Origin: Craterostigma plantagineum
Lineage: Eukaryota; Streptophyta; Magnoliopsida; Lamiales; Linderniaceae
DNA: 64,000 nt
Assembly: GCA_027422505.1 (NCBI GenBank)
Contig: JAPQWV010000680.1
Coordinates: forward strand, 124,001-188,000
Reading direction: 5' to 3'
Part shown: piece by piece, positions 46,348 through 58,400 of the stretch
Position numbering within the stretch: position 1 is the first letter of the stretch
Layout of the letters: each line of letters starts with the position of its first letter
The notes under the pieces: generated by a model
The model's database searches: none
What the model was told of the DNA's origin: nothing
What the model saw: the letters and a program-made list of their open reading frames with translations, nothing else
Made by a program: the position numbers and the translations under genes

Positions 46348-47745
46348 TTTATTGTCCCGACATTAAGACGTATTTTTGACTAAGGCGAAGATTTTTTCAA
46401 TAAGGATATCGTATCATGAAAATCGATCTTGAAAAACTCATAGATTTGATGTTATCCTTGTGATTGATCGCGCCAAATTGGTCGTATTTGGGTCCTCATT
46501 ATTTGATGTCTTTGCTAAGTTAAAAATCTCGTACACTTACATTTTCTTCCTAAGTCATTTTTCAAATCAATTATTAGAATTTAGATTCGCAAACTATAAT
46601 GAATTTAGACAACTGTTATTCGCAAACCATCTTCAATTTTGACCAGTCAATGAATTAGATTGCGAACTCATAAATCGCAAACCGATCAATTCGCAAACTA
46701 CCAATTCGCGAATCTAAAGTGGGCCTTTTTTTTTTCTCTCAAAAGTTTACAGCCCAGCTCAAAACTAAGGTTCATACTTTAGGCCCGCAAAGTTGTCTTA
46801 AAACATCAATTCGCAAACTGAACTCGCAATACAAAAAATCCCAAATCATAAACTTCTACTTTGCGAATCCCGTTCATCAAACCCTTCATCGTCGCTTGCA
46901 TTGTCTGTGGTTTGCCTGCTCAAATCGTTACCTTCACTTACTCGCGAACATCTCTGTGGTATGAATGAAAAGTTGCGTTTACTTTTACTGTTTCTTGTTT
47001 AACGATCGATTTTCTTAATTGCAGGAGTGATTTCTCGAAGAACAGGTGTTTTTCAGTTGATTCCTGTAGAAATTTCGTTGCTTTTCAGTGATAATACGAG
47101 CTTATCTGTTTGATTTTTGCACTAAATCGAATTTATCTTCTCAAATCTGGTGTTTTTCAAAGCGATGGATTTTTTTTCGGGTTCGAAATCGTTTAAGGGT
47201 TCCTTTTGATTCTTCAGAGTTAAGCTTTGCGGGTTATCCACTTTGCAGCTTTGACCGTCTGACTGCTTACTTTGCGAATTCGAGGATCGCGAATCTTGGG
47301 ATTCGCAAAGTTCATTTTGCGAGCTGATGCTTTGCGATTCCCCGATTGACCTGGTCAATTTGCGAATCCTGAGGCTGTGATACAGAATTCGCAAAGTTCT
47401 TTTCAACCAACCCGCAAACCCCTCAATTCGCAATATAAACGTCACGAAGTTTATTTTACTCAACCCGCAAACCTTTGAGTTCGCAAAATACGACTTACTA
47501 AAATGAAGCTAAGCACTTTGAAGTGAACCCGCAAACCATACTTAAGAAATTTTCGACAAAATTTTTCTCGAGTGGGCCAAAGTGTTGGGCCAAGCCTTCT
47601 TATCATCAAACGAAATTTTATTCCAACTCATCACTATTCATAACAGCCAAGTCCTCTTATTATGGCATATCTAATTTTATTTATCTTCTGTGTTGCAGTT
47701 TCAGCACGAATTCCTGGTGTCATATGAAAAAAAAAAAAGGAAAAT

Positions 47746-50700
47746 ATGACGACACCCACGGATCTAGTCTACCCAACTTCGAAATGGATAACAACCAAAG
47801 ATAATAATTTCCAACTCGACCTGCATACATTCAAGTGCAAGGACGAAATCATCATATCCATTCTGAGGAATCACCATCTTGGGTATGCCTTCTCCGCCTC
47901 GGTCCAAGTTCCTACCGTTTACCTTCAACAATTCTGGGGGACAATGAAGACCAAAATTGCCCAAGATAATAGCATCTACTACGAGGCCCAAATCGCATCT
48001 GAGACTGTCACCATCACAAAGGAACTCATTCGTAGTATTCTAAGAATGCCAAGTCAACCTCAATACGAACCAGAGGCTTCCGAAAATGAGCTCCTGGAGG
48101 ACATGATGAGGATGGGATACTACACGCCGATCAAGTTTGTCTCCCATTTTCAGAATTCCATGATCCCGCATCCGTGGCGAACGCTCTTCGCATTTGTCAA
48201 TAAGTGCTTCTCACCCAAGCACTCAGGATGGGATAGATGCAATATCACAATTCTTCGGATCTTCCATGGGATCGTGTTTCGAAGAAATTACGACTTTGCG
48301 AAACTTATCACCACAGATCTCGACGACCAACTTTACCAACGAACTAAGTCCAAAAAGCCACAGAATTTGCCATATCTCCGCTGGTTCTCACTTATCATCC
48401 ACCATTTTCTGACCACAACAACAGGAATACCATCACGACCCGTGGAAGAAAACTTCACTCCACCCAAACTGCGCTACCTTCATAAAGGAAAGTCTGATGA
48501 GAAATACTCACGCACCGCAATGCCAATCCCTCACGAGTTACTCATTCTTGCAAACCCTGACCATATCGATGCCTACTGCAAAGACTACAAAGTTCCCAAC
48601 CCCACGACACAGGATAGCCCACCTGAGTCTAACCCAGGGGTTAGTGAGACTGAGAGAGCTGAAACGAGCGAGAGAGAAAGAGAGAGTGAGATGCTGAGAG
48701 AAACCACAGAAACTGAATCTATCCCACACACACAACAGACCACATCTCAAGAAGCAATCCTTGACCAACCACCACCATCCTCTGAACAAACCGTACCTGA
48801 ACAATCACTCGAGGAACAACCACATGCCGAACAAATTGAACAACCACTAATGGATGTTCCAGAGATAACTACTACTGCACTACCTCAGTCAGAAAAAGCC
48901 GGGTCAATCCCTAGGATAGAAGACGTCGTACATGACCTAACGACGCATGAGCGAACCCCACCTGACCATTCACTTGTCTCCCAACAGACAAGTGTCTCAA
49001 CACAACACGAACCACCCCAAGCCTCCATCAGCTCGGTTCCTGTGTCTGAACCAACTCAAGAAATACCCATTCTTGTGACACAGGCCGAGCCTCAGCCTGA
49101 TCTTCAGGCCTCAACGTTCATAGAACAGCCCCAAATAGAGGCTCTTCAAGGATTGGACGGAAGTCTCTCGGATGTTGATGATTTCAGCAGCTCACCATCC
49201 GCGAGCCACCGTACAGAACCTAGTTTTGGACGTGTGCTAACGAGACGCCTTGGCGATCTCGGTGAGAGCTCCACCCAAGCCCGTCACACTGACGTGGCAA
49301 CAACGACCCGAGCACCATCTCCGAAAGATGTTTCGCAAGGAGAGGTCGGAAGACCCGTGGAAACTGAAGTCCATCCGACTTCGGTTGACAAGCACCGTAC
49401 AGAACCTAGTTCTGAACGTGTGACAACGGCAACTCCTAGTGATGTCGGTACACCAATCCCCACACCCCTAACCGTGACGACGGCCTATCTGGAAAATCGC
49501 CTTTTTGAGTTCTTTGAATCCGTGACCTTACCACGGGTTCGAGGACTCATTAAGGATGCCATGCAATCAGCATCCACAGACAAAGGCAAGGCACCCTTGG
49601 TAGACCAATCGTCACAGCCTCGTCTCATCTCACTACCACCACCACGAGCACCGACTGATCCCAGCCCATACAGCATGCCTCTACTTGAGCTATTCGATGT
49701 TGGTATTTCTCGCATTATTTCTCTCGACAATCAGCGGACTCCGGAAGAAGAAGCTTTCTACAAAAAGCTGGTTAAAGGTGGAATCATACCTGATCCCACC
49801 ACATGTCGTCAAGAAGGCTCAAGTCAGAAGCGTCGTCATGACGATCCTGATGACCAAGATCGTCCCGCGGGGGAGAAGAGACCAAGAGTCATGCTTCCAG
49901 TCACTCGCGGCGGACGAGGGCGCGGGGTCCTAACTCGTGGAGGCGGTTCTTCCCGACAATCCAACCCACCACCAAAGTCCTCAAGGGGCAGACAAGCTAC
50001 GCCAGGGCCGAACCAGACAACTTCCCTTGACGAAGTCGAATCTGACTCCTTGAGGATTTCCACCCAATCAGACCAAACAACCACAACCCCACATCTCACA
50101 AGCCAGATAAGTCCCCAAACTTCCATTCCATCCCTTCAGATCGACAATCCAGACACCTCAGTCGAAGAACTGTACAATCCACATGATGTTGTGGAGAGGT
50201 ACATCTTTGGCGAGGAATGGAGAACTCATCCTGTTAATCCGACTATGGCCACAAACCTTATGGACAATGCTAGATACTTTCTCTCGAAAGCTAACATTAG
50301 TCTAATTCGTCTTGAAGATGAGGAGCTCGAGGAAGGAGAAGACTACGAAGCAGAGATACCCGAACTTCCAGAACTTCTAAAACACATGGTCATAGACGAA
50401 GATTGCCCTCCAGATACACACAAAGGAATTGACGAGTTGCAACTTCCATGGAAAAATGTGAAGGTTAATGCTCCTTATCAAGAAGAGATACGAAGAAAAA
50501 TCTGGAGGAGGGAAGACAGGATCTTGAAGGTGGATGAACTTGACCTCAGAGGTTTAACCCATTTCCCAAGACCAAAAGCCATTCAGTACCTGCTGTCTAT
50601 CCGTCGATCACTGATGTTTAGAGGAAAAGAAACGAACGTCGATGAACTCCGAAGACTTGAGGCAAAACGACCCAGAATCAAACAGATTCTGACCGTTCGA

Positions 50701-51345
50701 AAGGAGCGATTTGCAGATATTGATTTCCCTATTTACATTGTACGACGTGAAGATAATTCAGCTGAAGAACTGAATGAAGGGGATCTCTCCTACCTCATAG
50801 GTGAAGACATTGATCAATTAGTAGGAGATTATAGGAGGCTTGGAGTACTCAGGACTCCAGAATTAAGGATGGGCTATGCTTCATTAAAAAGGTTCATGTT
50901 GCGTCAAGTGAAGTTCAACTCTACACATGATCTCCAAATGGCAATTGAAAGCAACATAAAACGAGTGAATCTCACGAAGCCCTCTTTTGAAGCACCTGAG
51001 TCAGAGAGCTACGGAGAAGGCCATATCTTTGATGGAGAAGACCCTTCGGTAATCTACATCAATTACAAGGGAGAGAAGAGACTGATGAGAAAATCAGAAA
51101 TCCACAAGTTCTGTGATGGAACTCTCCGTATTATTCTTACTAAGCTCAAGAGGATCGTAGAGGAAATGAGAGAAGTGGAATCTGAAGTACAAGAGAAGTA
51201 TCATAAGATGATCGAAATCATCTCCGACAAAATTTCTTTTCGTAGAAGATTGAGATCATATGAATTAAAACTTGGACTCAGAAGATCAGCCTACGATCTT
51301 CTGGAACCTCGGCCTCCTCCCCGCTCGAAGAAAAAGAAGACCTGA
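47746..51345 (+). CDS. Sirevirus extra ORF, 1199 residues, function unknown
   Basis: Intact from ATG 47746 to TGA. The N-terminal third (about residues 1-270) looks folded and is rich in aromatic residues (VPTVYLQQFWGTMKTKIAQ; similar wording occurs in extra ORFs of other plant copia elements). Residues about 280-700 are low-complexity Pro/Ser/Thr/Gln/Glu with an internal repeat (HRTEPSFGRVLT and HRTEPSSERVTT). An RGG-type basic patch (TRGGRGRGVLTRGGGSSRQ) near 720 may bind RNA. Residues about 790-1199 are charged and helical, ending in RPPPRSKKKKT. No signal peptide or membrane segment is visible, so it is not a typical env protein. An acceptor-like site 48 nt upstream suggests a spliced message. 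Confidence 0.85.
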   Translation: MTTPTDLVYPTSKWITTKDNNFQLDLHTFKCKDEIIISILRNHHLGYAFSASVQVPTVYLQQFWGTMKTKIAQDNSIYYEAQIASETVTITKELIRSILRMPSQPQYEPEASENELLEDMMRMGYYTPIKFVSHFQNSMIPHPWRTLFAFVNKCFSPKHSGWDRCNITILRIFHGIVFRRNYDFAKLITTDLDDQLYQRTKSKKPQNLPYLRWFSLIIHHFLTTTTGIPSRPVEENFTPPKLRYLHKGKSDEKYSRTAMPIPHELLILANPDHIDAYCKDYKVPNPTTQDSPPESNPGVSETERAETSERERESEMLRETTETESIPHTQQTTSQEAILDQPPPSSEQTVPEQSLEEQPHAEQIEQPLMDVPEITTTALPQSEKAGSIPRIEDVVHDLTTHERTPPDHSLVSQQTSVSTQHEPPQASISSVPVSEPTQEIPILVTQAEPQPDLQASTFIEQPQIEALQGLDGSLSDVDDFSSSPSASHRTEPSFGRVLTRRLGDLGESSTQARHTDVATTTRAPSPKDVSQGEVGRPVETEVHPTSVDKHRTEPSSERVTTATPSDVGTPIPTPLTVTTAYLENRLFEFFESVTLPRVRGLIKDAMQSASTDKGKAPLVDQSSQPRLISLPPPRAPTDPSPYSMPLLELFDVGISRIISLDNQRTPEEEAFYKKLVKGGIIPDPTTCRQEGSSQKRRHDDPDDQDRPAGEKRPRVMLPVTRGGRGRGVLTRGGGSSRQSNPPPKSSRGRQATPGPNQTTSLDEVESDSLRISTQSDQTTTTPHLTSQISPQTSIPSLQIDNPDTSVEELYNPHDVVERYIFGEEWRTHPVNPTMATNLMDNARYFLSKANISLIRLEDEELEEGEDYEAEIPELPELLKHMVIDEDCPPDTHKGIDELQLPWKNVKVNAPYQEEIRRKIWRREDRILKVDELDLRGLTHFPRPKAIQYLLSIRRSLMFRGKETNVDELRRLEAKRPRIKQILTVRKERFADIDFPIYIVRREDNSAEELNEGDLSYLIGEDIDQLVGDYRRLGVLRTPELRMGYASLKRFMLRQVKFNSTHDLQMAIESNIKRVNLTKPSFEAPESESYGEGHIFDGEDPSVIYINYKGEKRLMRKSEIHKFCDGTLRIILTKLKRIVEEMREVESEVQEKYHKMIEIISDKISFRRRLRSYELKLGLRRSAYDLLEPRPPPRSKKKKT

Positions 51346-51390
51346 AGACTTAGATAGGTTTATTTGTAATTTGGACACTTAGGGGGAGAA

Positions 51391-51671
51391 TGTTAGGAAT
51401 ATTATAGAAGTGTCCAAAATATTGTTCTAAGTCTTGTAATTTCTTTACGATGTATTATCTTATGTATTTGGTTGTGTTTGTAATGGGCTTGTTAGGGGCC
51501 CAATAAGCTTAAATACCTCTCAAGGTATTTAAGCTTAAACCCTAACAAGCATTAATCAAGTTTTCCATTTGCAAAACCCTCACGTATTCAACAGTAAACC
51601 TCTATAGCACATTATTCAAATATTACGAAGGTTAAATCTGTTGAAGTGTTCTTGGATAATCTGGAATTACA
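51391..51671 (+). repeat. 3' LTR of Sirevirus-like copia
   Basis: 281 bp, nearly identical to the 5' LTR (one G of TTTGGG at 38390 missing; last bases unchanged). The hairpin is at 51504-51537. Confidence 0.92.
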
Positions 51672-51676
51672 GGTGG
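51672..51676. repeat. 5-bp TSD of Sirevirus-like copia, right
   Basis: GGTGG, identical to 38304-38308. Confidence 0.85.
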
Positions 51677-52000
51677 CGGCGGCGAAGGTGGCCCCGGGCA
51701 AAGGTACGACAGTGACTGTTGTGTAAACTTGACCGCGGTGTCCATGGCTTGTAGGACCTGGTTATAGCGCTCTAGCTCTTCCCGGTACCGATGGTGGGCT
51801 TTCTCATTCCGTCGTTCGTACTCTTCCTGTTGGCGCCGGGTCTCTTCATTATAACGCCGGGCTTCTTCGTCGTGTTGCAGCAACTCGTGATTCAGGCACA
51901 TTATCTCCTGGCGCAGGGCGTCGAGATCCGCTGTCGACGCGTATGGGGCGACGCTGGACGACTCGCCGTGGTGGCATCCGAAAGAGTATGAAGGTCCGGC
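51672..52000 (-). pseudogene. C-terminal part of an unknown coiled-coil ORF, cut by two copia insertions
   Basis: Read from 52000 leftwards, one frame is open: ..STADLDALRQEIMCLNHELL, an Arg/Glu-rich coiled coil (EEARRYNEETRRQQEEYERR) and a Pro-rich end (LCPGPPSPPPP). If the Sirevirus-like element and one target copy are ignored, the frame meets a stop one or two codons later in the DNA left of 38309. The element therefore landed at the very end of this ORF. The 5' part is replaced by the LTR starting at 52001. It may be an ORF of the Tat/Athila-like element whose 3' region lies at 37263-38308; I do not recognise the protein. Confidence 0.45.
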
Positions 52001-54388
52001 TGTTAGGGAGTGTGCCCTCGGAATGCCATACGAGGACTAGGAATAGTATAGGGCGCACGATGATGTATAGGTTGATAGACAGGTTTATTGTATATACCGT
52101 CAAATAAATTAATGAATATTTATTTTCATTATAATAAAGGCATTATTATTTATTTATCGAATTTAAAGTCTACTTGGCATTCGGTAGTGCGATAAATAAA
52201 TAACACCCAAATGTATGAGTTGGACGTCTGATTCTCGTGGGACGAGAGAGGAGACACCGGACAGTCCTTAATCTCAACATTAAATAAAAAGTCCGTAAGT
52301 CTAAGGATTCTAGGTGGGTGACTAGATATCCGAATATGACTTATCCATTGACGACCACATAGTATCGGTAGTGTCACCAATTACCTGAGAGGTTGTGGGT
52401 CGTGATGGAGATATCGGTGATCGAAGAGATCGCATATCCGGACATTCGGCTCGTATTCGTCTCAATCACATGGCTAGGATGTTGTCAATGATTGAACGAA
52501 TGACTATAGCAGCCTCAGACCGATAGGGTCATTGACGGATTTGCTTTCGCGATTTCGGTTTGTCGCTAGTTGGCTAGGCTCGCAAGTGTTCATAAATGAG
52601 ACACGGGTCAGCGACGAAACGCAACCGACTTTACGGAGGTGATTGCCGGGCTTTGACTGCTATCGGGATTCACTGCCTATATTCGTATAGGTTAATGTCC
52701 TATGAGGTAATCGGAGAGCGACGATTATAAAGCCTTCGGCCGAAGCTTGAAAAACTTGCTTGTATTAGATACGGAGCAGAGTTTAAATAATCGGTTCGGT
52801 CTCGATTATAACATAGTGTTAGGTTAGTGAGTTTGACATTTGCATGGCTCTCACCTAACCGGGACGCAAGTGAAAGGCGTAAGAAGTATTTAAATGTATA
52901 CACTATAGTCGGTTCGCCCGAATTTCGATTAGATCAAAATTTGTTCTCAACTGGGATCTGTCCGGTACCGCGGGATAGGCTAGGTGAATGCCGGGACTCG
53001 TGGATTCCTCCCATGCCAGTTGAGACGGACCTAGAGAGTCGCGCTTAAAAATGGTAATGAACTTGAACGAAAATGGCGGGTTTTTCTGTGGAACCTAATG
53101 AATGAGATTCGTTGAGGTAGTGGCAAAGTTGATACGAGGTGTCGACTACTTAGTTAAATTCCAGTGACGGTCACGAAAATAATTAGGACTTAAGATTGTC
53201 TTAAGTGCTTAATTAATTAACTAAGTGGGCTCAATTATAATTAAAATAATTAGATTGGATTTAATTATTTTATTATTTAAAATTGAGGGACTAAATTGAG
53301 AATTTAGAAACCTCAAGGGCCAAAAGGAAATTATCAAAATAAAATAAAAAAAAATGAAAATTCTACACATCCACGTTGGGATGTGTAGAAAGCATGAGTC
53401 ATGTTTTTTTTATTTATTTATTATGACACTTGTTAACAAGTGTCTCAATTAAAAAAAAAAAATTAAATTGATCATGCATAAAGCAACGTTGAGTTGCTTA
53501 GGTTTGTGAGAGACTTGTTTTTTTCCTTAGAGAGAAAGTTTAACAAAAAGAGAAAGAGGTAAAAACATTTTCTCAAGCCACGCTAAACCAACGGGTTCGT
53601 TTGACGAGTCCCGACGCCCGAACTGAGTTGCGTCTAGCCATCGGGAGTATTCTCAGAGGTTCGTTCAAGGTCATACCGGCGTGACGATCTAGCCCGGAAG
53701 CCCCGGGATCCAGACGAAGTGTAGCCACGTCCATCCGAAGCGACGACAGAAGAAATCTCGTTCATCGAAGGTATACCTCGAACCTTAACGATTTGATTTA
53801 CGAAAAATACCAAACGGTATCGGAATAATTCTCAAGACCCCGCGTTGGAAACGTCGGGAAGTGTAGAATTATTCTGGAAAATTTGGTGTCGATCGGAAAT
53901 CGTTTCGGTCGTCAAATAGTTAAAAGACGGCAGACTGCCGTTTTACTCGAATTAATAATTTCGAACCACAGATTTGATTTTGAGAAAAATACCAAACGAT
54001 GTCGGAATAATTCGAAAGACCTATCGTTGCGAACGTTAGGAAGTGTAGAGTTATTCTGGAAAGTTTGGTATTGATCAAAAATCATTTCGGTCTCCAAATA
54101 ATCGAAAAACGTCTGGTTGCCGCTTTATTCGATTAATTTGGATCGAAATTATTAATTTAAATAAATTGGAAATAAATTCGAATTTTGATAATTCGAATTA
54201 ACCGCGATCTCCCGAGGCTTAGGGAAGCATCTCAGACCCTCGGGAGAAGCCGAATGGTGTAAGGTTGAATTTAGATATTAAAAATCGAAAATTTGCCACC
54301 CTACGCCGCTCGGTACAAATCGCGCTTCCGCTATAGCCACCTTGCGCTGTTTGGGGGCCGGCGTCAATTAATCGGGCCCACCCCAACA
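52001..54388 (+). repeat. 5' LTR of degenerate copia (2388 bp)
   Basis: First 110 bp match the 3' LTR stub at 59413. Contains a 12-bp hairpin (TTCTACACATCC at 53361 with its complement at 53379) and a 20-bp palindrome centred at 53434. No coding sequence. Confidence 0.85.
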
Positions 54389-55488
54389 GTGGTATCAGAG
54401 CCAAGGCTCATGAATGTTTCGACCGAAGGCCTGGAAAGCCGATGTGGCGAACGAACGGTCGACGTAGTTTGGAGACTATCGTCGCTCGTGACGTCGGTTG
54501 GGCACCCAACGTCAAAATTCTGTGTTGCATGTTTATGTGGGACATTTACGCGGGCTTAGGTTCTAACCGGGTTATTTGTTTAAGGGCCGTTTGTCGCCCC
54601 CCGGTACATGGATTACGGGTTGTTTGGGACATAATTCCCCCCGTGTTGTATTTTATCGCTTTATTAGATAAGTTAGATGAATGACGACCGTTCGATGCAA
54701 GGCGAGGTTGGAGGGTTCGACGACCACCGTGTCAATGACTCAACGTTTAGAAGATCGAAGACCCCGGTCGTTTTACGACCCATGTAATAGGACAAGTCTA
54801 GAAGTAGCCCGCATATTTGTCCATTTAAATTGCTTTCCTAGGGTTAGGAATTTATTTATCGCATTTACGTGCTCGTGCTTAATTTTAATATGCTATGAGT
54901 TATAAAGATCTCCCGTACGAATACTAAGTGAGTAAAGGGATTGGATGCCCTGTCTTCTATCAAACTCGGGCCTAGTTGTTAATAAAACCTAAATGCAAGG
55001 TTTGGTTTCGGGTATGCCGGCGCCTTGCATTGCTTTTGTTTCGGCTTGCTCGGGTGCATTTGTGCCGCTCGCCAAGACCACACTGTGCGGTAAAACGTAC
55101 GGTTCAAGTGTGCGGTTTTGAGCAACGTTGATAGGTCGCACTTAGACAGTCATACCGCCTTGTTCCGGGTTTGCCGGCGGGGGTCCCTGACTGAGACAAA
55201 GATAGTTGAGACATTCGACAAGGTCGGATTCGTGCGGAGCACGACTTCGTGGGCCGCTGTAAACCAATAAAACGACAGAGGTTGAGATTTGCACCCGTCC
55301 ACGGGGACATCAACTCCACTATCGAAGTTATCAACGAAACTTCCAAAACATCCGTAGGGAGAATGGAGTTTATGAAAAGATAGTGGGAGTCAAACGGAAT
55401 AAAAAGTCCTTGTTCGCGTTTGATAACTTATACAATCGACTTAATATGCCTTTTATTTTTCTGCAGCATTTTCTCTCTTTGTGAAATT
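54389..55488 (+). other. Leader of degenerate copia
   Basis: 1.1 kb between the primer site and gag. No ORF of note. An acceptor-like TTTTTCTGCAG lies just before gag (55466). Confidence 0.6.
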
Positions 55489-58400
55489 ATGTCGACCGCT
55501 TTAAATGTACTGCTCAAGGAGAATAGGTTGACTGGGCCAAACTATTCAGACTGGCTTCGCAACTTGAGGATTTTCCTCGAGATTGAGAACCTAGTTTATA
55601 TCCTTGACTCCGAAATGCCGCCGGCCCCAGGGGCGCGGGCATCCGAGCAGGCTCGTGCCGCTTATGACAAGCGACTGCGCGACGAGAAGCTCGTAAAGGC
55701 TCATGTCCTCGGATCAATGAGTAACGCACTGCAGCGTAGCCACGAAAAGATGGCTAATGCTCGAGTGATGGTTCAACATTTAAAAGAGCTTTACGGTGAG
55801 ACGTCTAGGACGGCTCGTTATGCGACTTCGTCGCAGCTCTTCCGATCGAGGATGTCTGAGGGTGAGAACGTTGGCGAGCATGTTATGAACATGATCACCC
55901 ATGATCGAGAGGTTGGAGACTCTCAATTTTCGATTTGATCATGAATTACAAAATGATCTCATCTTGCAGTCTCTGCCTCCGTCCTTCAACGCGTTCATTG
56001 TGAACTACCATCTGAACGGCATGACGCTATTGCTTCCTGATCTGATGAATCAGTTAGCAACGGTGCAAGGTCAGATGAAGAGGGCAAAGCAGACTGCACT
56101 TGTCGCCACTTCTTCAAAGCCCCAGAGAGGCAAAAAGAAGAAGGGCAACAAGCTCAAGCCAACAGGGAAGGTTTCCAAGAAGAAACTATCTTCTGGGAAA
56201 TCGAAACAAACTGGTGTAAAGCCAACGGATAGGTGTCTGCATTGCGGTGCGCTGGGCCATTGGAAGCGTGACTGTCCGAAGCTCAAGGGTGAGCAGGCTG
56301 CGTCAGGTATGGAACTAAATATTTTAGAAACAGTTTGTTCTACATCTGTATACTCTACTTCCTGGATATTGGATTCGGGGGCTAGTACTCACATTTGTGT
56401 TTCCACGCAGGGTCTGGGACCAAGTAGAGCGCTTGGGGAGCGTGAGATCGAGGTCAGAGTGGGAAGCGGGGATAGTATCTCGGCAAGCCACGTCGGATCA
56501 AGATCTCTTGTATTATCTTCTGGGCATGTGTTGCGTTTGTACGATTGACTTGTACTCCCGAGGAGATTTAAGAACATCGTCTCCATTCCTGTTTGAGCAG
56601 GAATGGTTATGTATTTAGTTTTAATAATAATACATGCCACATTATGTATAGAAATAAAAATGTTGGCAGCGCGATACTATTTAATGGTTTGTACTATTTA
56701 AATACCCAGAACGACGTATCTGTGAATACTATCACAAACAAACGAAAATCGGGAATAAATGCGAGGTACCTGTGGCATCTTCGATTAGGGCATACTGGAG
56801 AACGCAAGATTCACGACTTAGAGAAAAACGGGATTTTAAAACCGTTGGGATCAGATCCCTATCCGACTTGTGAGTCATGCCTCAAAGGTAAAATGACCCG
56901 ATCACCCTTCACCGGGACTTTTAATAGAGCCACTGAAGTTCTCGGTTTAATTCACACGGACGTTTGCGGGCCATTCAATGTGAAAGCTCGAGGTGACTTC
57001 CACTATTTTATTACCTTTACGGATGATCACAGTCGTTACGGACTCGTGTATCTGATGAGGTATAAAGCTGATGCTCTTGAAAGGTTCAAGGAGTATAAGG
57101 CGTTGGTGGAAAATCAAACTTCGAAGCTCATTAAAGCCATTCGATCGGATCGAGGTGGCGAGTACATGAGTGACGAGTTTGACCAGTTCTTAAAAGAGAA
57201 CGGTATAATATCGCAGATGACTCCGCCCGGCACGCCACAGTTGAATGGCGTGGCCGAACGTCGAAACCGAACTTTATTAGATATGGTCCGTTCTATGTTA
57301 AGCTATACAGATTTGCCAATGTCATTGTGGGGATACGCGCTTTTGACAGCGGCATATACCATTAACCGGTGTCCCTCGAAGTCTGTTAACGGCATTCCGT
57401 ATGAGATATAGACTGGTCGTTTACCAAGCTTATCACATATTAGAATTTGGGGTTGCCCCGCCTATGTGAAAAAGCTGAAAACCGATAAATTGGAGTCTAG
57501 GTCAGTAAAAGGACGTTTCATAGGTTACCCCGAAGACTCTATGGGGTACCTATTCTATTTTCACGATGATCAAAGGATCATTGTTGGCCTACATGCACAT
57601 TTTCTCGAGGAAGAGTTCATTCGAGATTTTGGCATTGGCCGTGAGGTCACTCTCGAGGAGCAGTCGACCGAAACGTCCACACAGGATTCGGATGGTCCGA
57701 GCGAACCAGTCATGCGACGATCTGAAAGGGTGCCTCGCCAACCACAGCGGTATGGCATGTCACATGTCGAACAAGGTTATGTTGCGACTAGGGGACTTCT
57801 AAGAGAAGATCCCGCTACTTTCGATCAAGCTATATCCGATGTTGACTCAGCGAGATGGATTGAGGCTATGTGAGCTGAGATGGACTCAATGTACTCCAAC
57901 AAAGTCTGGACTCTTGTAGACCTACCGAGTGGTTTTAGACCAATCGGTTGTAAATGGATTTACAAGAAAAAGATTGGATCTGACGGACAAGTTGAGACGT
58001 ACAAGGCCAGATTGGTTGCCAAGGGCTATAACCAAAAAGAGGGAGTTGACTATGAGGAGACTTTCTCGCCATGATCAAGTCCATCCGGATAATGCTCGCG
58101 ATAGCTGCGCACTATGATTATGAGATTTGGCAGATGGACGTCAAAACGGCGTTCCTTAATGGATTCCTCAAGGAGGAGATCTATATGTAGCAGCCAAAAG
58201 GTTTTGAGTCGCATGCAGATGCTCACAAAGTGTGCAAACTGAATCGGTCAATTTACGGACTGAAACAGGCATCTCGGAGCTGGAACCTACGTTTCGATGA
58301 AGCAGTTCGGAACTTTGGATTCATAAAAAACGTAGATGAGCCATGTGTCTACAGAAAGAGCAGTGGGAGTATGGTGTCGTTCCTTGTATTGTACGTGGAT

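Larger units (their letters stand above)
45624..47745 (+). other. Region between Sirevirus pol and extra ORF
   Basis: 2.1 kb. Purine tracts GAGGGGGAG at 45808 and 45836 and TAGGGGGAG at 45935 follow pol, like copies of a PPT. A 57-bp direct repeat (anchors GAACAACTC at 45978 and 46035) comes next. TTCGCAAA/TTTGCGAA motifs recur from 46580 to 47510. Acceptor-like sites end at 47025 (TTAATTGCAG) and 47698 (CTTCTGTGTTGCAG). The antisense ORF at 46072-46245 is listed separately. Confidence 0.65.
38309..51671 (+). mobile_element. Sirevirus-like copia retrotransposon, 13.4 kb
   Basis: LTRs at 38309-38590 and 51391-51671 (TGTTAGG...ATTACA) with duplication GGTGG. The primer site TGGTATCAGAGC follows the 5' LTR and AGGGGGAGAA precedes the 3' LTR. 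Gag, protease, integrase, RT and RNase H run left to right, followed by 2.1 kb of non-coding DNA and an intact 1199-codon extra ORF. RNase H wording ([36 protein letters not shown]) fits the SIRE/Maximus lineage. Length, extra ORF and repeated purine tracts after pol also fit; LTRs of 282 bp are short for that lineage. Gag and pol carry a few breaks. Confidence 0.92.

Noticed and set aside
47746..51345. env-like glycoprotein
   Set aside because: No signal peptide, membrane segment or Cys-rich ectodomain can be seen; the product is largely disordered and charged.
51632..51901. Coiled-coil ORF extending into the Sirevirus LTR
   Set aside because: The last 13 codons derive from the LTR. The genuine ORF ends at the insertion point and is listed only to 51672.
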